Assembly: GCF_032911445.1 (NCBI RefSeq)
Contig: NZ_JAWJEJ010000001.1
Location: forward strand, 1,240,001-1,304,000
Length of the DNA: 64,000 bases
Direction of reading: 5' to 3'
DNA from: Sphingomonas sp. HF-S4
GTDB taxonomy: Bacteria; Pseudomonadota; Alphaproteobacteria; Sphingomonadales; Sphingomonadaceae
Part shown: piece after piece, positions 8,895-18,995 of the stretch
Position numbering within the stretch: position 1 is the stretch's first letter
Layout of the letters: every line of letters starts with the position of its first letter
Made by a program: the position numbers and the translations under genes
Notes under the pieces: generated by a model
What the model saw: the letters and a program-made list of their open reading frames with translations, nothing else
What the model was told of the DNA's origin: nothing
Database searches by the model: none

Positions 8895-11201
8895 ATGAAA
8901 TCCGCATTTACCCGCCGCGCCCTCCGTTCGAGCGCGGCGATTGCCGCTCTGCTCTATGCCGGCACCGCCTTCGCGCAGGAAGACGCCGTCGCCGAGGCGC
9001 AGGCTGACGGCGACATCGTCGTCACCGCGCAGCGTCGCGAAGAGCGCCTGGTCGACGTGCCGCTCTCGGTCGCCGTGATCCAGGGCGATTCGCTCCGCGA
9101 CTTCCAGGCCGCCGGCGACGACACGCTGGCGCTCGCCGGCCGCGTCCCCGGCCTCTATGCCGAGACGACCACCGGCCGCATCTTCCCGCGCTATTACATC
9201 CGCGGCCTTGGCAATATCGACTTCTACCTCGGCGCCTCGCAGCCGGTGTCGATCATCCAGGATGACGTCGTGCTCGAGCATGTCGTGCTCAAGTCGAACC
9301 CGGTCTATGACCTCGATCGCGTCGAAGTGCTGCGCGGCCCGCAGGGCTCGCTGTTCGGCCGCAACACCACCGCCGGCATCGTCAAGTTCGACACGATCCG
9401 CCCGAGCGACACCTTCCAGGGCCGCGCCGCGCTGTCGGTCGGCCAATATGGCAGCTCGAACATCGACGCCGGCTTCGGCGGCCCGATCGTCGACGACCTG
9501 CTCTCGTTCCGCGTCTCGGGGCTCTACCAGCACCGCGACGGCTGGGTCGACAACACCTATACCGGCCCGAGCTTCGACGGCACCAAGGGCGGCTACAACG
9601 TCATGGGCGGCTTCGACGACCGCAATCTGCGCCTCCAGCTTCGCTTCACCCCCAGCGACCGCCTGACGGTCGACCTGTCGGGCCATGGCCGCTGGTATGA
9701 GGGCACTTCGACGATCTTCCACCGCGGCGCGCTCATCAAGGGCTCGAACAGCGTCGAGAATGCTTCGCGCAGCCAGGTCGCGCTCGACGAGGCGATGAAC
9801 AACCCGCAGGCCTATGACACCTACGGCGCGTCGGGCCGGATCAGCTACGATTTCGGTGGCGCGGTGCTCACCTCGATCTCGGCTTGGGAAACCACCAAGG
9901 GCTATAGCCGTGGCGACACCGATGGCGGCGCCGCCTCGCTGTTCGCGGGCACGCCCTTCTACGGCCAGTCGCAGGGCAACATCCAGGATCTCGACCAGTT
10001 CAGCCAGGAGCTGCGCCTCGCCAGCCCTGGCACGGGCCGGTTCAACTGGCAGTTCGGCGGCTATTATTTCGACTCGCGCGACATCACCGATTTCTACCAG
10101 CGCCGCGTGTTCCTCACCGCGCCGTTCGATCCCGCCAACCCGAATAGCCGCAACCCCAACAACTGGGTGCGCCTGCGCAACACGAATACCTCGTGGGCCG
10201 GTTTCGGCCAGGTGAGCTATGACCTGACCGATCGCTTCACCCTGTCGGCCGGCGCACGCGTCACCAACGACACCAAGCGTACCCGCCTGCTCAAGACCGC
10301 CGACACCGGCACGGGGGCAGTGACCTATACCGGCCGCCGCGACGTCGAGCTCGACGACACCCGCGAGAGCTGGGACGTCAACGCGCTCTACAAGCTCAGC
10401 GACGATGTGAGCGTCTACGCCCGCGTCGCCAGCGGCTTCCGTGGCCCGACGATCCAGGGCCGCTCGGCGGTGTTCAACTCGGACTTCACCACCGCGGATT
10501 CGGAGACGATCCTGTCGTGGGAAGCCGGCGTGAAGGGTGCGCTGCTCGACAACCGCGTGCGGTTCAACCTGAGCGGCTTCTACTACACGGTCGACGACAT
10601 CCAGCTGAACGCCAATGACGTGAACGGCAACGGCGTGCTGCTCAATGCCGACAAGGCCAAGGCATATGGCGTCGAGGCCGAACTCGATCTCCACCCGGTC
10701 GAGAATTTCGCGCTCTCGCTCGGCGGCAGCTGGCTCCACACCGAGATTCAGGATTCGGCGGCGCTCGCGCAGGTCTGCGTGCTTGGGGGCACGGTGGTCT
10801 GCACCGTCAAGGATCCGACGGTGGTCATCCCCGGCCGCGGCACGTTCGCCCGGATTGACGGCAATCGCCTGCCCAACGCGCCCGAGTACAACCTCAACGC
10901 TGCGGCGCGCTATGACATCCCGCTCGATGGCGGCGGCAAGTTCTTCGTCTCCACCGACTGGAACCTCCAGGGCTATACGAGCTTCGTACTCTACGACACC
11001 AAGGAGTTCACGGCGAACGGCAACTTCGAAGGCGGTCTGAAGATCGGGTTCGAAGGTGCGAACGGCGATTGGGAAATCGCCGCGTTCGCCCGCAACATCA
11101 CCAACGAGAAGAACCTCAAGGGCGTGATCGAGAACTATATGGCCGCGGTCTATAACGACCCCCGCATCATCGGCGTCTCGTTCAGCACCCGCATGCGCTG
11201 A
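8895..11201 (+). CDS. TonB-dependent receptor
   Basis: A 768-residue outer-membrane beta barrel. It has a signal peptide cut after about residue 27 (ALLYAGTAFAQ), a TonB-box-like GDIVVTAQRREERL, and a plug domain with VDVPLSVAVIQGDSL and the strong LRGPQGSLFGRNTTAG motif. The barrel closes with the usual TonB receptor C-terminal strands (GDWEIAAFARNITNEKN, GVSFSTRMR). The LFGRNTTAG-type plug is typical of sphingomonad receptors often annotated as for iron-siderophores or pesticin, but the substrate cannot be told from sequence. It has its own intergenic region upstream (about 205 bp) and a hairpin downstream, so it is probably monocistronic. Confidence 0.95.
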   Translation: MKSAFTRRALRSSAAIAALLYAGTAFAQEDAVAEAQADGDIVVTAQRREERLVDVPLSVAVIQGDSLRDFQAAGDDTLALAGRVPGLYAETTTGRIFPRYYIRGLGNIDFYLGASQPVSIIQDDVVLEHVVLKSNPVYDLDRVEVLRGPQGSLFGRNTTAGIVKFDTIRPSDTFQGRAALSVGQYGSSNIDAGFGGPIVDDLLSFRVSGLYQHRDGWVDNTYTGPSFDGTKGGYNVMGGFDDRNLRLQLRFTPSDRLTVDLSGHGRWYEGTSTIFHRGALIKGSNSVENASRSQVALDEAMNNPQAYDTYGASGRISYDFGGAVLTSISAWETTKGYSRGDTDGGAASLFAGTPFYGQSQGNIQDLDQFSQELRLASPGTGRFNWQFGGYYFDSRDITDFYQRRVFLTAPFDPANPNSRNPNNWVRLRNTNTSWAGFGQVSYDLTDRFTLSAGARVTNDTKRTRLLKTADTGTGAVTYTGRRDVELDDTRESWDVNALYKLSDDVSVYARVASGFRGPTIQGRSAVFNSDFTTADSETILSWEAGVKGALLDNRVRFNLSGFYYTVDDIQLNANDVNGNGVLLNADKAKAYGVEAELDLHPVENFALSLGGSWLHTEIQDSAALAQVCVLGGTVVCTVKDPTVVIPGRGTFARIDGNRLPNAPEYNLNAAARYDIPLDGGGKFFVSTDWNLQGYTSFVLYDTKEFTANGNFEGGLKIGFEGANGDWEIAAFARNITNEKNLKGVIENYMAAVYNDPRIIGVSFSTRMR

Positions 11202-11212
11202 TCCGGCCGGAT

Positions 11213-11245
11213 GCCCCCTTCCTGCTCGCGGGGAGGGGGCGTTCG
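11213..11245 (+). terminator. Hairpin after the TonB receptor
   Basis: A 10-bp GC-rich stem (11213-11222 with 11231-11240, one G-U pair) with an 8-base loop starts 11 bp after the receptor stop codon. There is only a weak T-rich tail (GTTCGTCGCTTGG), so it is a probable but not textbook intrinsic terminator. Confidence 0.6.
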
Positions 11246-11323
11246 TCGCTTGGCTAGTCGCATCGAGTATGGCGCGCCGATGTCACGCGCCTAATTTGGC
11301 CGCACCAGACAAGGAGTGCGGCC

Positions 11324-12856
11324 ATGCTAGTTTCAGACGCCGGGGGCGGCAGTTCGATCAGCAATTCGGCGCCGCCGGCGTGCATCGCCGGCGATCCCAA
11401 GGTCAAGGAAGCGGTCGAACAGACCGTCGCCGCCACCGAATTCGGCCAGCCGACCGACGGCGCACAGGCCGCCTACCAGATCGAGCAGACGCTCGCGCGG
11501 ACCGACCTCACCCAAGACCAGAAGGACGAATATCTCGCCGCGGTGGTCCAGATGGCCGGCGGTCAATCGACTTTCTGCGGCTCGGTCGACGAGCGCACGG
11601 CCGACAAGCTGCTCCACGGCCTCAACGACATCGGCACTGCCTGGTCCGGCCCGGCGACTCCCGAGCTTCGCGCCGAAGTGACCGCCGGGATTGCCCGCGG
11701 CGTTGCCGATGGCCGGCTCGATGCCAACGATCTCTACGGCCTGGTCTCCGAGCCCGGCAGCCACGGCGCGCGCCAGTTGCTGGCCGACGTGCGCGACGGG
11801 ACCGCGCTGGCATCGGTAAGCCACCGCCTCGTCGCCGATGCGCGTGCGCAGGGCTATGACATCAACGACTATCAGACCGGCCCGCAGACGCTGACCGCCG
11901 CCGCGGACATCGCCAACATGGCCGCCGCCGGGGGCAACCACTCGGCCGCCAATGCCGTGCTCGCCGAGATCACCCTCGTCGAGGCAAAGGGCGCCGTCGC
12001 GGGCGACGACATGACGCTGACCGAGGCGATGATGGCCACCACGGTCGGCGGCGGGCAGTGGAACAACCTGTACCAGCGCGACGGCTTCCATGCGCTTTCC
12101 GGGCTGCTCAATTCCTCGACGCAGAACGCGGCCAACCAGCCGGCGCAGGACAAGCTCTTCGCCGGGCTCGTGCGCTCGGGCGGCGAGGGCTATGTCGGCG
12201 GGATCGACGAGGGCGGCGATCGCGGCCCCGCGCTCGACCAGCTCGGCACCTATTTCGATCGCAATGTCGCCCGGCTTTCCGAGACCGACTGGCGGATGGA
12301 CAATACAGGCGACTTCCACCACGGGCTCGTCCAGGACTTCACCCGGCAGGTGATGCTCGACAAGGATTATGGCCGGCTCGAACAGTCGCAGGAAGCGCTG
12401 ACCAACGAGATGACGCGCCTCGCCGTGCAGGTCGGGGACACCGGTGCTTCCCCCGAAGTGCGTGAAAATGCGGCCAGCACGCTCGGCGCGGTGATGGGTT
12501 CGGTGCAGCAGGCCGGCGCCGATTACATCGCCAACGCCAAGGGCGACGCCGAGGCCAAGGTGGCGTTCGTCCGCCAGTTCACCGACATCGTTACCGACAA
12601 GCTGATCGGCAAGCTCGCGGACAAGATTCCCGAGGGCGAAGTGAAGAGCGGCGCGACCACGGCGGGCGGCAATTTCGTCGACCAGCTTTGGCAGAAGCTC
12701 GTCGATCATGAGACCCAGGCCGCGACGGGCGAGGTCGATGAGACCACCGGCGGGTTGCTCGATCTCGCCCAGGCGATCCGCACGACGATGGCGAGCGGCG
12801 AGGCGAGCCTGCTCAACGCCTTCGACCTGCGCGTCGAGCTCTATTACGACAACTGA
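11324..12856 (+). CDS. Hypothetical protein of unknown function, 510 residues
   Basis: I do not recognise this protein. It has a good ribosome site (AAGGAG about 8 bases upstream of ATG), GC and codon use like its neighbours, and no signal peptide or transmembrane segment. The first about 25 residues are low-complexity ([15 protein letters not shown]). The rest looks largely alpha-helical and acidic: about 35-75 ([19 protein letters not shown]), a Gly/Asn-rich stretch around 205-225 ([19 protein letters not shown]), and [18 protein letters not shown]. There are no catalytic motifs that I can name, no calcium-binding RTX repeats and no HExxH. It could be a secreted or structural protein exported without a Sec signal, or a cytoplasmic scaffold. 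It sits between the TonB receptor and smpB with its own short upstream region. Confidence 0.75.
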   Translation: MLVSDAGGGSSISNSAPPACIAGDPKVKEAVEQTVAATEFGQPTDGAQAAYQIEQTLARTDLTQDQKDEYLAAVVQMAGGQSTFCGSVDERTADKLLHGLNDIGTAWSGPATPELRAEVTAGIARGVADGRLDANDLYGLVSEPGSHGARQLLADVRDGTALASVSHRLVADARAQGYDINDYQTGPQTLTAAADIANMAAAGGNHSAANAVLAEITLVEAKGAVAGDDMTLTEAMMATTVGGGQWNNLYQRDGFHALSGLLNSSTQNAANQPAQDKLFAGLVRSGGEGYVGGIDEGGDRGPALDQLGTYFDRNVARLSETDWRMDNTGDFHHGLVQDFTRQVMLDKDYGRLEQSQEALTNEMTRLAVQVGDTGASPEVRENAASTLGAVMGSVQQAGADYIANAKGDAEAKVAFVRQFTDIVTDKLIGKLADKIPEGEVKSGATTAGGNFVDQLWQKLVDHETQAATGEVDETTGGLLDLAQAIRTTMASGEASLLNAFDLRVELYYDN

Positions 12857-12939
12857 GCGGGTGTGCCGGACCTTTATCTCGCGGCGGCTCGCTCGACGGC
12901 TTCCCTTCGGCGCGCCTGCCGCCTACATGCCCACTTCCC

Positions 12940-13422
12940 ATGGCCCGTCCGCGTCCCGCTACCTTCGAGAAAGTAAAGACCGTCGCCGAGAACCGGCGCG
13001 CGCGGTTCGAATATTTCATCGATACGGTCTACGAGGCCGGGCTGGCGCTGACCGGTACCGAGGTGAAGTCGCTGCGCTTCGGCGAAGGCTCGATCGCCGA
13101 GGCCTATGCGGAGGTGAAGGAGAACGGGGTGTGGCTGGTCAATGCCAACATCCCCGAATTCAGCCACGGCAACCGCTACAATCACGAGCCGAAGCGGCCG
13201 CGTAAATTGCTCCTTCATGAGCGTGAAATAAACAAGCTTCACGGTGCCGTCGCGCGCGAAGGCATGACGCTCGTCCCGCTTTCCATCTATTTTAATGGAA
13301 GAGGGCGCGCAAAGGTCGAGCTGGCGCTCGCGAAGGGCAAGAAGACGCATGACAAGCGTGAGACGATCAAGGAACGGGACTGGAAGCGCGAGCAAGGCCG
13401 TCTCCTCCGCGATCGTGGCTGA
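12940..13422 (+). CDS. smpB: SsrA-binding protein SmpB
   Basis: 160 residues. Motifs of SmpB are clear: [29 protein letters not shown] at the N-terminus, SIAEAYAEV, the [26 protein letters not shown] region and a basic C-terminal tail ([27 protein letters not shown]). SmpB carries tmRNA to stalled ribosomes in trans-translation. No ssrA gene is visible in this window. Its stop codon overlaps the GTG start of the DUF2062 gene, suggesting translational coupling. Confidence 0.96.
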   Translation: MARPRPATFEKVKTVAENRRARFEYFIDTVYEAGLALTGTEVKSLRFGEGSIAEAYAEVKENGVWLVNANIPEFSHGNRYNHEPKRPRKLLLHEREINKLHGAVAREGMTLVPLSIYFNGRGRAKVELALAKGKKTHDKRETIKERDWKREQGRLLRDRG

Positions 13423-13987
13423 GCGAGGCCTGGGCCCGCGCTTCCGCGCCTGGGTCGATCGCAATTTGCCGACCCGCGAGAGCTTCGAGTCAAACAAGTG
13501 GCTGAAGCCGGTTGCGCACCGCATCCTCCATTCGTCGTTGTGGCGGATGACGCGGCGCTCGATCCCACGGGGCGTCGCGCTCGGCATGTTCACCGGCATC
13601 CTGATCCCGATGGGCCAGATCCCGGCTTCGGCAGTGCTCGCGCTGCCGCTGCGCGCCAACGTCCCCGCCGCGGCGCTGACCACGTTCTTCACCAATCCCT
13701 TCACCACCCCGTTCCTGTTCATCCTCTACTACAAGGTCGGGGGGTGGGTGCTGCACCTGACCGGCACTTCGCCGGCGGAGGCGACCACCGCGGTCGCCGA
13801 CAGCGGCTGGCTGCACTGGCTGGCGGCCGATGTCGGGCTGCCCACCGCGGTCGGCATGTTCCTCTGCTCAGTTATCGGGGGGATTCTCGGCTATGTCGTC
13901 GCCGCGCTCGGCTGGCGGCTGTGGATCACGCGGAAATGGCGCAAGCGGCAGGTCGAGCGCGCAGAACGGCAGATTGACGCGGCGTAA
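13415..13987 (+). CDS. DUF2062 domain membrane protein
   Basis: About 190 residues. The DUF2062 core is seen in [30 protein letters not shown] followed by [19 protein letters not shown], with two to three hydrophobic helices and a second membrane pair near the C-terminus ([21 protein letters not shown]). The function is not known. The start is GTG at 13415, overlapping the last 8 bases of smpB; the longer upstream frame is only the shadow of smpB. The basic tail ([14 protein letters not shown]) probably lies in the cytoplasm. Confidence 0.87.
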   Translation: MAERGLGPRFRAWVDRNLPTRESFESNKWLKPVAHRILHSSLWRMTRRSIPRGVALGMFTGILIPMGQIPASAVLALPLRANVPAAALTTFFTNPFTTPFLFILYYKVGGWVLHLTGTSPAEATTAVADSGWLHWLAADVGLPTAVGMFLCSVIGGILGYVVAALGWRLWITRKWRKRQVERAERQIDAA

Positions 13988-14033
13988 CAGCCTAGTACTA
14001 CAGCGCCTTTCCAAATTCGAAGGGCCGCTTTCC

Positions 14034-16127
14034 ATGCGTCTTCCGCTCCTCGCTACCACCTTCCTCGCAGCCCCCGCGCTGCTCGCCGGCTGCACCTGCG
14101 GCGAGACTCCCCCGCCCGAAGCCGCCGCGGCCCAGACCGCGACCGTGTCGCAGGCCGCGGTCGGCCCCGTCGCCCCAGCCGATGCGCCCCGCCCGCAGCT
14201 CGGCACGTACGGCTTCGACGAGGCCGGCATGGACAAGTCGATCGCCGCCGGCGACGATTTCTACGGCTATGCCAACGGCACCTGGGCGAAGAGCACGCCG
14301 ATCCCGGCCGACAAGTCCAACTTCGGCGCGTTCAATGTCATCGACGACCTGTCGAAGCAGCGCACCCAAGAGATCCTCGAAGCCGCCAAGGCCGATCCCA
14401 ATTCGAAGATCGGCACGGCCTATGCCACGTATCTCGACACCGCTGCGATCGAGGCCAAGGGCCTCGCGCCGATCCAGCCCTGGCTCGATCAGATCAAGGG
14501 CCTGAAGGCGAAGTCGGGTCTCGCCGCGCTCTATGCCCAGGCCGATCGCAACGGCATCGGTCATCTGTTCGGCAGCTATGTCGGCCAGGACGACAAGAAC
14601 CCCGAAATCTATGCGCTCAGCCTCGGCCAGGGCGGCCTCGGCATGCCCGACCGCGACTATTACCTCTCGAAGGATGCCAAGCTCGCCGAGACCAAGGCGG
14701 CGTATGAGAAGCATCTCGCCAACGTCCTGACGCTCGCCGGCGAGTCCAATGCCGCCGCGCGCGCCAAGGCGATCGTCGCGTTCGAGACGCGCATTGCCCA
14801 GGTCCACTGGACCCGCGTCGACAGCCGCGACGCCAACAAGACCTATAACAAGATGACCGTCGCCCAGCTTACCCGCCGTGCGCCGGGCTTCGACTTCAAG
14901 GGTTTCTTCACCGGCATCGGCGCCAATGTCGACAGCGTGATCGTCGCCCAGCCGAGCGCGCTGACCGGGATCGCCAAGCAGGTCCAGGCGACGCCGCTCG
15001 GCGTGCTCAAGGACCAGCTGCTCGTCCGCAGCCTCGACAATTTCGCCGACGTGCTGCCCTCGTCGTTCGACAAGGAGCAGTTCGCTTTCTACGGCACCAC
15101 GCTCTCGGGCACGCCCGAGCAGCAGGCCCGCTGGAAGCGCGCTGTCGAGTTCACCACCGGGGCGGTCTCGGACGAAGTCAGCAAGGCCTATGTCGCCAAA
15201 TATTTCCCGCCGGCGACCAAGGCCGCGGCCGACGCGCTGGTGAAGAACGTCATCGCCGCGATGGGCCGCCGGATCGACAAGCTCGACTGGATGGCGCCCG
15301 AGACCAAGGTCAAGGCGCATGCCAAGCTCGCCGCCTTCACCCCCAAGATCGGCTATCCCGACCAGTGGCACGATTATTCGAACCTGCAGATCACCGCAGG
15401 CGACGCCTATGGTAACAATGTCCGCGCCAATCATTGGGCGCATGACGACGGGATTTCGAAGCTCGGCAGCCCGATCCGCCGCTGGGAATGGGGGATGACC
15501 CCGATGGAAGTGAACGCCTATGCCAATTTCGGCATGGTCGAGATCGTCTTCCCCGCCGCGATCCTACAGCCGCCCTTCTTCGATCCCAATGCCGATCCGG
15601 CGGTCAACTATGGCGGCATCGGCGCAGTGATCGGCCACGAACTCAGCCACCATTTCGACGACCAGGGCGCCAAGTACAACGCCGAGGGGCGCCTGACCGA
15701 CTGGTGGACGCCTGCCGACGTCGCGGCGTTCAAGAAGGGCACCGACGCGCTGGTCGCGCAATACGACCAGTACGAGCCGTTGCCTGGCCTAAAGGTGAAG
15801 GGCGCGCTGACGCTCGGCGAGAATGTCGCCGATCTCGCGGGCCTCACCGTTGCCTATGACGCCTACAAATATTCGCTGAACGGCGAGCCGGCACCGGTGC
15901 TCGACGGCACGTCGGGCGACCAGCGCTTCTATCTCGGCTGGGCGCAGGTCTGGCGCCGCAACTATCGCGAGGCGAACCTGCGCCAGCGGCTGCTCACCGA
16001 TCCGCACTCTCCCTCCGAACAGCGCGCCTGGGTCGTGCGCAACCTCGACCCCTGGTACGCGGCCTTTGCGCCGGCACCGGGCAACAAGCTGTATCTGACC
16101 CCGGAACGTCGCGTCCGGATCTGGTGA
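14034..16127 (+). CDS. M13 family metallopeptidase (neprilysin/PepO-like lipoprotein)
   Basis: 697 residues. It starts with a lipoprotein signal ending in the lipobox LLAGC (Cys at residue 20), so it is probably anchored to an envelope membrane. The peptidase M13 N-terminal domain (MDKSIAAGDDFYGYANGTW) is followed by the C-terminal catalytic domain: HELSH at residues 535-539 and the ENVADLAG motif carrying the third zinc ligand. The end (YLTPERRVRIW) matches the conserved M13 terminus. It degrades peptides outside the cytoplasm. The ATG at 14034 is chosen because it starts the signal peptide; an earlier frame is a shadow of the DUF2062 gene. Confidence 0.94.
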   Translation: MRLPLLATTFLAAPALLAGCTCGETPPPEAAAAQTATVSQAAVGPVAPADAPRPQLGTYGFDEAGMDKSIAAGDDFYGYANGTWAKSTPIPADKSNFGAFNVIDDLSKQRTQEILEAAKADPNSKIGTAYATYLDTAAIEAKGLAPIQPWLDQIKGLKAKSGLAALYAQADRNGIGHLFGSYVGQDDKNPEIYALSLGQGGLGMPDRDYYLSKDAKLAETKAAYEKHLANVLTLAGESNAAARAKAIVAFETRIAQVHWTRVDSRDANKTYNKMTVAQLTRRAPGFDFKGFFTGIGANVDSVIVAQPSALTGIAKQVQATPLGVLKDQLLVRSLDNFADVLPSSFDKEQFAFYGTTLSGTPEQQARWKRAVEFTTGAVSDEVSKAYVAKYFPPATKAAADALVKNVIAAMGRRIDKLDWMAPETKVKAHAKLAAFTPKIGYPDQWHDYSNLQITAGDAYGNNVRANHWAHDDGISKLGSPIRRWEWGMTPMEVNAYANFGMVEIVFPAAILQPPFFDPNADPAVNYGGIGAVIGHELSHHFDDQGAKYNAEGRLTDWWTPADVAAFKKGTDALVAQYDQYEPLPGLKVKGALTLGENVADLAGLTVAYDAYKYSLNGEPAPVLDGTSGDQRFYLGWAQVWRRNYREANLRQRLLTDPHSPSEQRAWVVRNLDPWYAAFAPAPGNKLYLTPERRVRIW

Positions 16128-16132
16128 CCCTG

Positions 16133-16166
16133 AATTCCTCCCCGAGACAAGCTCGGGGAGGAATTT
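16133..16166 (+). terminator. Intrinsic-terminator-like palindrome after the M13 peptidase gene
   Basis: A perfect 14-bp stem (16133-16146 with 16152-16165) around the loop acaag begins 6 bp after the stop codon. The stem is CCTCCCCGAG-rich with an AATT base and a short T run (TTT). It could act as terminator; similar palindromes occur as dispersed repeats in sphingomonads, so it could also be a REP-type element. Confidence 0.65.
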
Positions 16167-16212
16167 CCGCTAGCGCTTGACCCCGGCCTTCGTACCGAAC
16201 ATCGCTAGCCAT

Positions 16213-18591
16213 ATGGCGACCCTGCCGACTCCCGCCCTCACGCGCCTGATGCCGCTGTTCGCGGCGAGCGCTGCCGGTCTCGCCGCGGCGGCGCTGATCC
16301 TGTTCACGCTCGACGATCGTCTCGTCGCGCTCGGCTTTGCCGCGGCGGGCATTCTGGCCGGCGGGGTGCTGCTCGCGGCACGCCGGCTGCTGCACGCAGA
16401 GCAAGCCGTCGAGTCCAGCACCGACTGGACCGTCGCGCACGCGCTCGCCGCCACTTCGGAGGACGCGCTCGCGGTTACCGATCGCGCGGGTCGGCTGGTC
16501 ACCGCCAATCCGCGCTACGAAATGCTGTTTGCGGGCTGGCCGACTCCGCCCAGCCTGCCGGTCAGCGACGTCGCGGTCGCCGATCTCGGCGCGGCCGCGC
16601 GCAACGCGTGGCGCGAGGGCGAGGCGCATGTCGATAATATCCAGGTCTATGGCGCCCCGGTCTCGTTGCATGTCGCGCGGGTGGGCGAGGATTCGCTGGT
16701 CTGGCGCTTCGTCGGCGTCCAGGCGCTCGATCTCGCCGCACAGGTCGAGGCACTGATCCACGGCCATACCGGAGACCGTCTCGCCGCCGCCGGCATCATG
16801 GCGGTGATGGTCACGCCCGAAGGGCGCGTCCGCTCGGCCAACCGCGTGTTCAAGGCGCGCGCGATGGGATCCCCCGACTCGCCTGCCGAGGGCCGCGACT
16901 TCGCGCGCTTCCTGATCACCGATTCGGCAGGCCTTGTCCGCTTCGAGCGCGAGGGGCTCGAGGGCACGCCGCTGCGCGTCCTCCAGATTCCCTTCCTCGA
17001 CGGCGACGACACGCCGATGCTCGTCGCGCTGCTCGACGAGGAGAATCTTAACCTGCCCTCGCCGGCGATCGGGGCGAGCGCCTCGGCGCATGTCCGCTCG
17101 CTGATCGCAATGCTGCCCTCGGGGCTCGCGCTGGTCGATCGCGACGGGCGGTTCGTCAGCATGAACGATGCGTTCGTTCGCGCCGCGCGGATCAACGCCG
17201 CCGCGCCGCCGCTCTATCCGATCGACCTCGTCGTGCGCGAGGACAAGGCCGCGCTCGCCGACGCGGTCCGCCGGTTCGCCGGGGGCGCCGCGCAATCGGC
17301 CGAGATGACGGTCCGCTTCAACGACGTGCCCGAGGAGCCGGTCGCGCTCACCATCGCCGGCGCGCGCGGGCTCGGCGACGCCGCGGTGCTGATCAGCCTC
17401 AGGGATTCGGGCGAGGAGGGCAAGCTCAAGCGCCAGATTGCCCAGGCGACCAAGATGCAGGCGGTCGGCCAGCTTGCCGGCGGCGTCGCGCACGACTTCA
17501 ACAACATCCTCACTGCGATCATCGGCCATTGCGACCTGATGCTGATGCGCCACTCGCCCGGCGATAGCGACTATGACGACATCCAGCAGATCCGCGCCAA
17601 TTCGAACCGCGCCGCCAGCCTGACCCGCCAATTGCTCGCCTTCTCGCGCCAGCAGACCCTCCGCCCGCAAGTGCTCCAGCTCCCCGACGTCATCTCCGAG
17701 GTTTCGAACCTGCTCAAGCGCCTGCTCGGCGAGACGGTGCGCCTCGAAGTCAAGCACGGCCGCAACCTCGGCCCCGTGCGCGCCGATCCCGGCCAGCTCG
17801 AGCAGGTTGTGGTCAACCTCGCGGTCAACGCGCGCGATTCGATGCTCACCGCCAACCCCAATGGCGGCGGCACGCTGACCATTGCGACGTCCTGCGTCGC
17901 GGCTGCCGAAGTCCGCCAGATGGACGACGACGTCCTGCCCGTCGGCGACTATACCGCGCTGCGCATCATCGACACGGGCACCGGCATCCCGCCCGACATC
18001 CTCGGCAAGATCTGGGAGCCGTTCTTCACCACCAAGGAAGTGGGGAAGGGGACGGGCCTCGGCCTTTCGACCGTCTACGGCATCATCAAGCAGTCGGGCG
18101 GGTTCATCTTCGCCGACAACATCCCCGGCGGCGGGGCCGAGTTTACCATCTATCTGCCCGTCCACAGCGCACCCGAGGCGGTGGTTGCCAAGGCGCCGGT
18201 CAAGCCCAAGCAGATCGATCTCTGGGGATCGGGGACGATCCTGCTGGTCGAGGACGAGGACATGGTCCGCGCCGTCGCCGAGCGGGCGCTCACCCGCCAG
18301 GGCTATACCGTCGTCACTGCCGAGAACGGCGAGGTCGCGCTCGAGAAGATCGCCGAGATCGACAAGCCCGATTTGCTGATCAGCGACGTGGTGATGCCCT
18401 CAATGGACGGTCCGACGATGGCGCGGCAGATCCGCGCGCGCTATCCCGACCTGCCGATCCTGTTCATGTCGGGCTATGCCGAGGAGCAGCTGCGCAAATC
18501 GATCGATATCGACAATGTCGCCTTCCTGCCCAAACCCTTTTCGGTACAGCAGCTTGCCGAGGCTGCCCGCGACGTTCTAGCTACGAAATAA
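16213..18591 (+). CDS. cckA: Hybrid sensor histidine kinase CckA
   Basis: 792 residues. Order: two N-terminal transmembrane helices (about 10-55), PAS-like sensor regions ([21 protein letters not shown]; a second at [20 protein letters not shown]), a HisKA domain with [20 protein letters not shown] and phospho-accepting His at about 427, an HATPase domain ([44 protein letters not shown]) and a receiver domain with the acceptor Asp at about 725 ([13 protein letters not shown]) and FLPKPF. This is the layout of CckA, which drives phosphate through ChpT to CtrA and CpdR in alphaproteobacterial cell-cycle control. ATG 16213 is preferred because it leads directly into the first membrane helix. Confidence 0.93.
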   Translation: MATLPTPALTRLMPLFAASAAGLAAAALILFTLDDRLVALGFAAAGILAGGVLLAARRLLHAEQAVESSTDWTVAHALAATSEDALAVTDRAGRLVTANPRYEMLFAGWPTPPSLPVSDVAVADLGAAARNAWREGEAHVDNIQVYGAPVSLHVARVGEDSLVWRFVGVQALDLAAQVEALIHGHTGDRLAAAGIMAVMVTPEGRVRSANRVFKARAMGSPDSPAEGRDFARFLITDSAGLVRFEREGLEGTPLRVLQIPFLDGDDTPMLVALLDEENLNLPSPAIGASASAHVRSLIAMLPSGLALVDRDGRFVSMNDAFVRAARINAAAPPLYPIDLVVREDKAALADAVRRFAGGAAQSAEMTVRFNDVPEEPVALTIAGARGLGDAAVLISLRDSGEEGKLKRQIAQATKMQAVGQLAGGVAHDFNNILTAIIGHCDLMLMRHSPGDSDYDDIQQIRANSNRAASLTRQLLAFSRQQTLRPQVLQLPDVISEVSNLLKRLLGETVRLEVKHGRNLGPVRADPGQLEQVVVNLAVNARDSMLTANPNGGGTLTIATSCVAAAEVRQMDDDVLPVGDYTALRIIDTGTGIPPDILGKIWEPFFTTKEVGKGTGLGLSTVYGIIKQSGGFIFADNIPGGGAEFTIYLPVHSAPEAVVAKAPVKPKQIDLWGSGTILLVEDEDMVRAVAERALTRQGYTVVTAENGEVALEKIAEIDKPDLLISDVVMPSMDGPTMARQIRARYPDLPILFMSGYAEEQLRKSIDIDNVAFLPKPFSVQQLAEAARDVLATK

Positions 18592-18631
18592 CCTCTTGGC
18601 CTAGCCGGCATTTCCTGCGAGATGCCCAACT

Positions 18632-18985
18632 ATGCCGACACTGCGCCGTGTCCTCATCGTCGAGGACGAACCCTTGATCGCTATGATGCTCGAGGATTTT
18701 CTCGACGTGCTCGACCGGGAGGTAGCCGGGACGGCCGACGATGTCGCGGGCGCGTTGGCGCTGATCGAGGCGGGCGGAATCGACGCCGCGATCCTAGACG
18801 TCAACCTGCGCGGCGGCGAGCAGAGCTGGCCGATCGCCGCGAAGCTGGCCGAACTCGGCATCCCGTTCATCCTCGCTACCGGCGGGGCCGGGGACAGTAT
18901 CGCGGAGCCGTTCCGTGACCGCCCGATCCTCTCCAAGCCCTTCACGATGGACGGCGTCGAAAAGGCGCTCGACGGGCTGGGCTGA
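18632..18985 (+). CDS. Single-domain response regulator
   Basis: 117 residues comprising only a receiver domain. The acidic pair is in LIVEDEPLIAMMLEDFL, the phospho-acceptor Asp in AAILDVNLRGG (about residue 53), a conserved Thr in FILATGG and the Lys in ILSKPF. The FILATGG sequence resembles the motif of the FAT GUY regulators described in Sphingomonas stress signalling (inference from memory of that family). There is no output domain, so it would act by protein-protein contact or as a phosphate sink. It lies 40 bp after cckA on the same strand, but nothing shows it acts in the CckA pathway. Confidence 0.88.
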   Translation: MPTLRRVLIVEDEPLIAMMLEDFLDVLDREVAGTADDVAGALALIEAGGIDAAILDVNLRGGEQSWPIAAKLAELGIPFILATGGAGDSIAEPFRDRPILSKPFTMDGVEKALDGLG

Positions 18986-18995
18986 GCCACCGGAC

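Noticed and set aside
13830..14033. Extension of the M13 peptidase gene upstream of 14034
   Set aside because: The extension overlaps the DUF2062 gene and lies before a complete lipoprotein signal, so the later ATG is the true start.
15994..18165. A 723-codon open frame antisense to cckA
   Set aside because: It is rich in RD/GA/LA repeats typical of antisense translation of high-GC genes and contains no domain.
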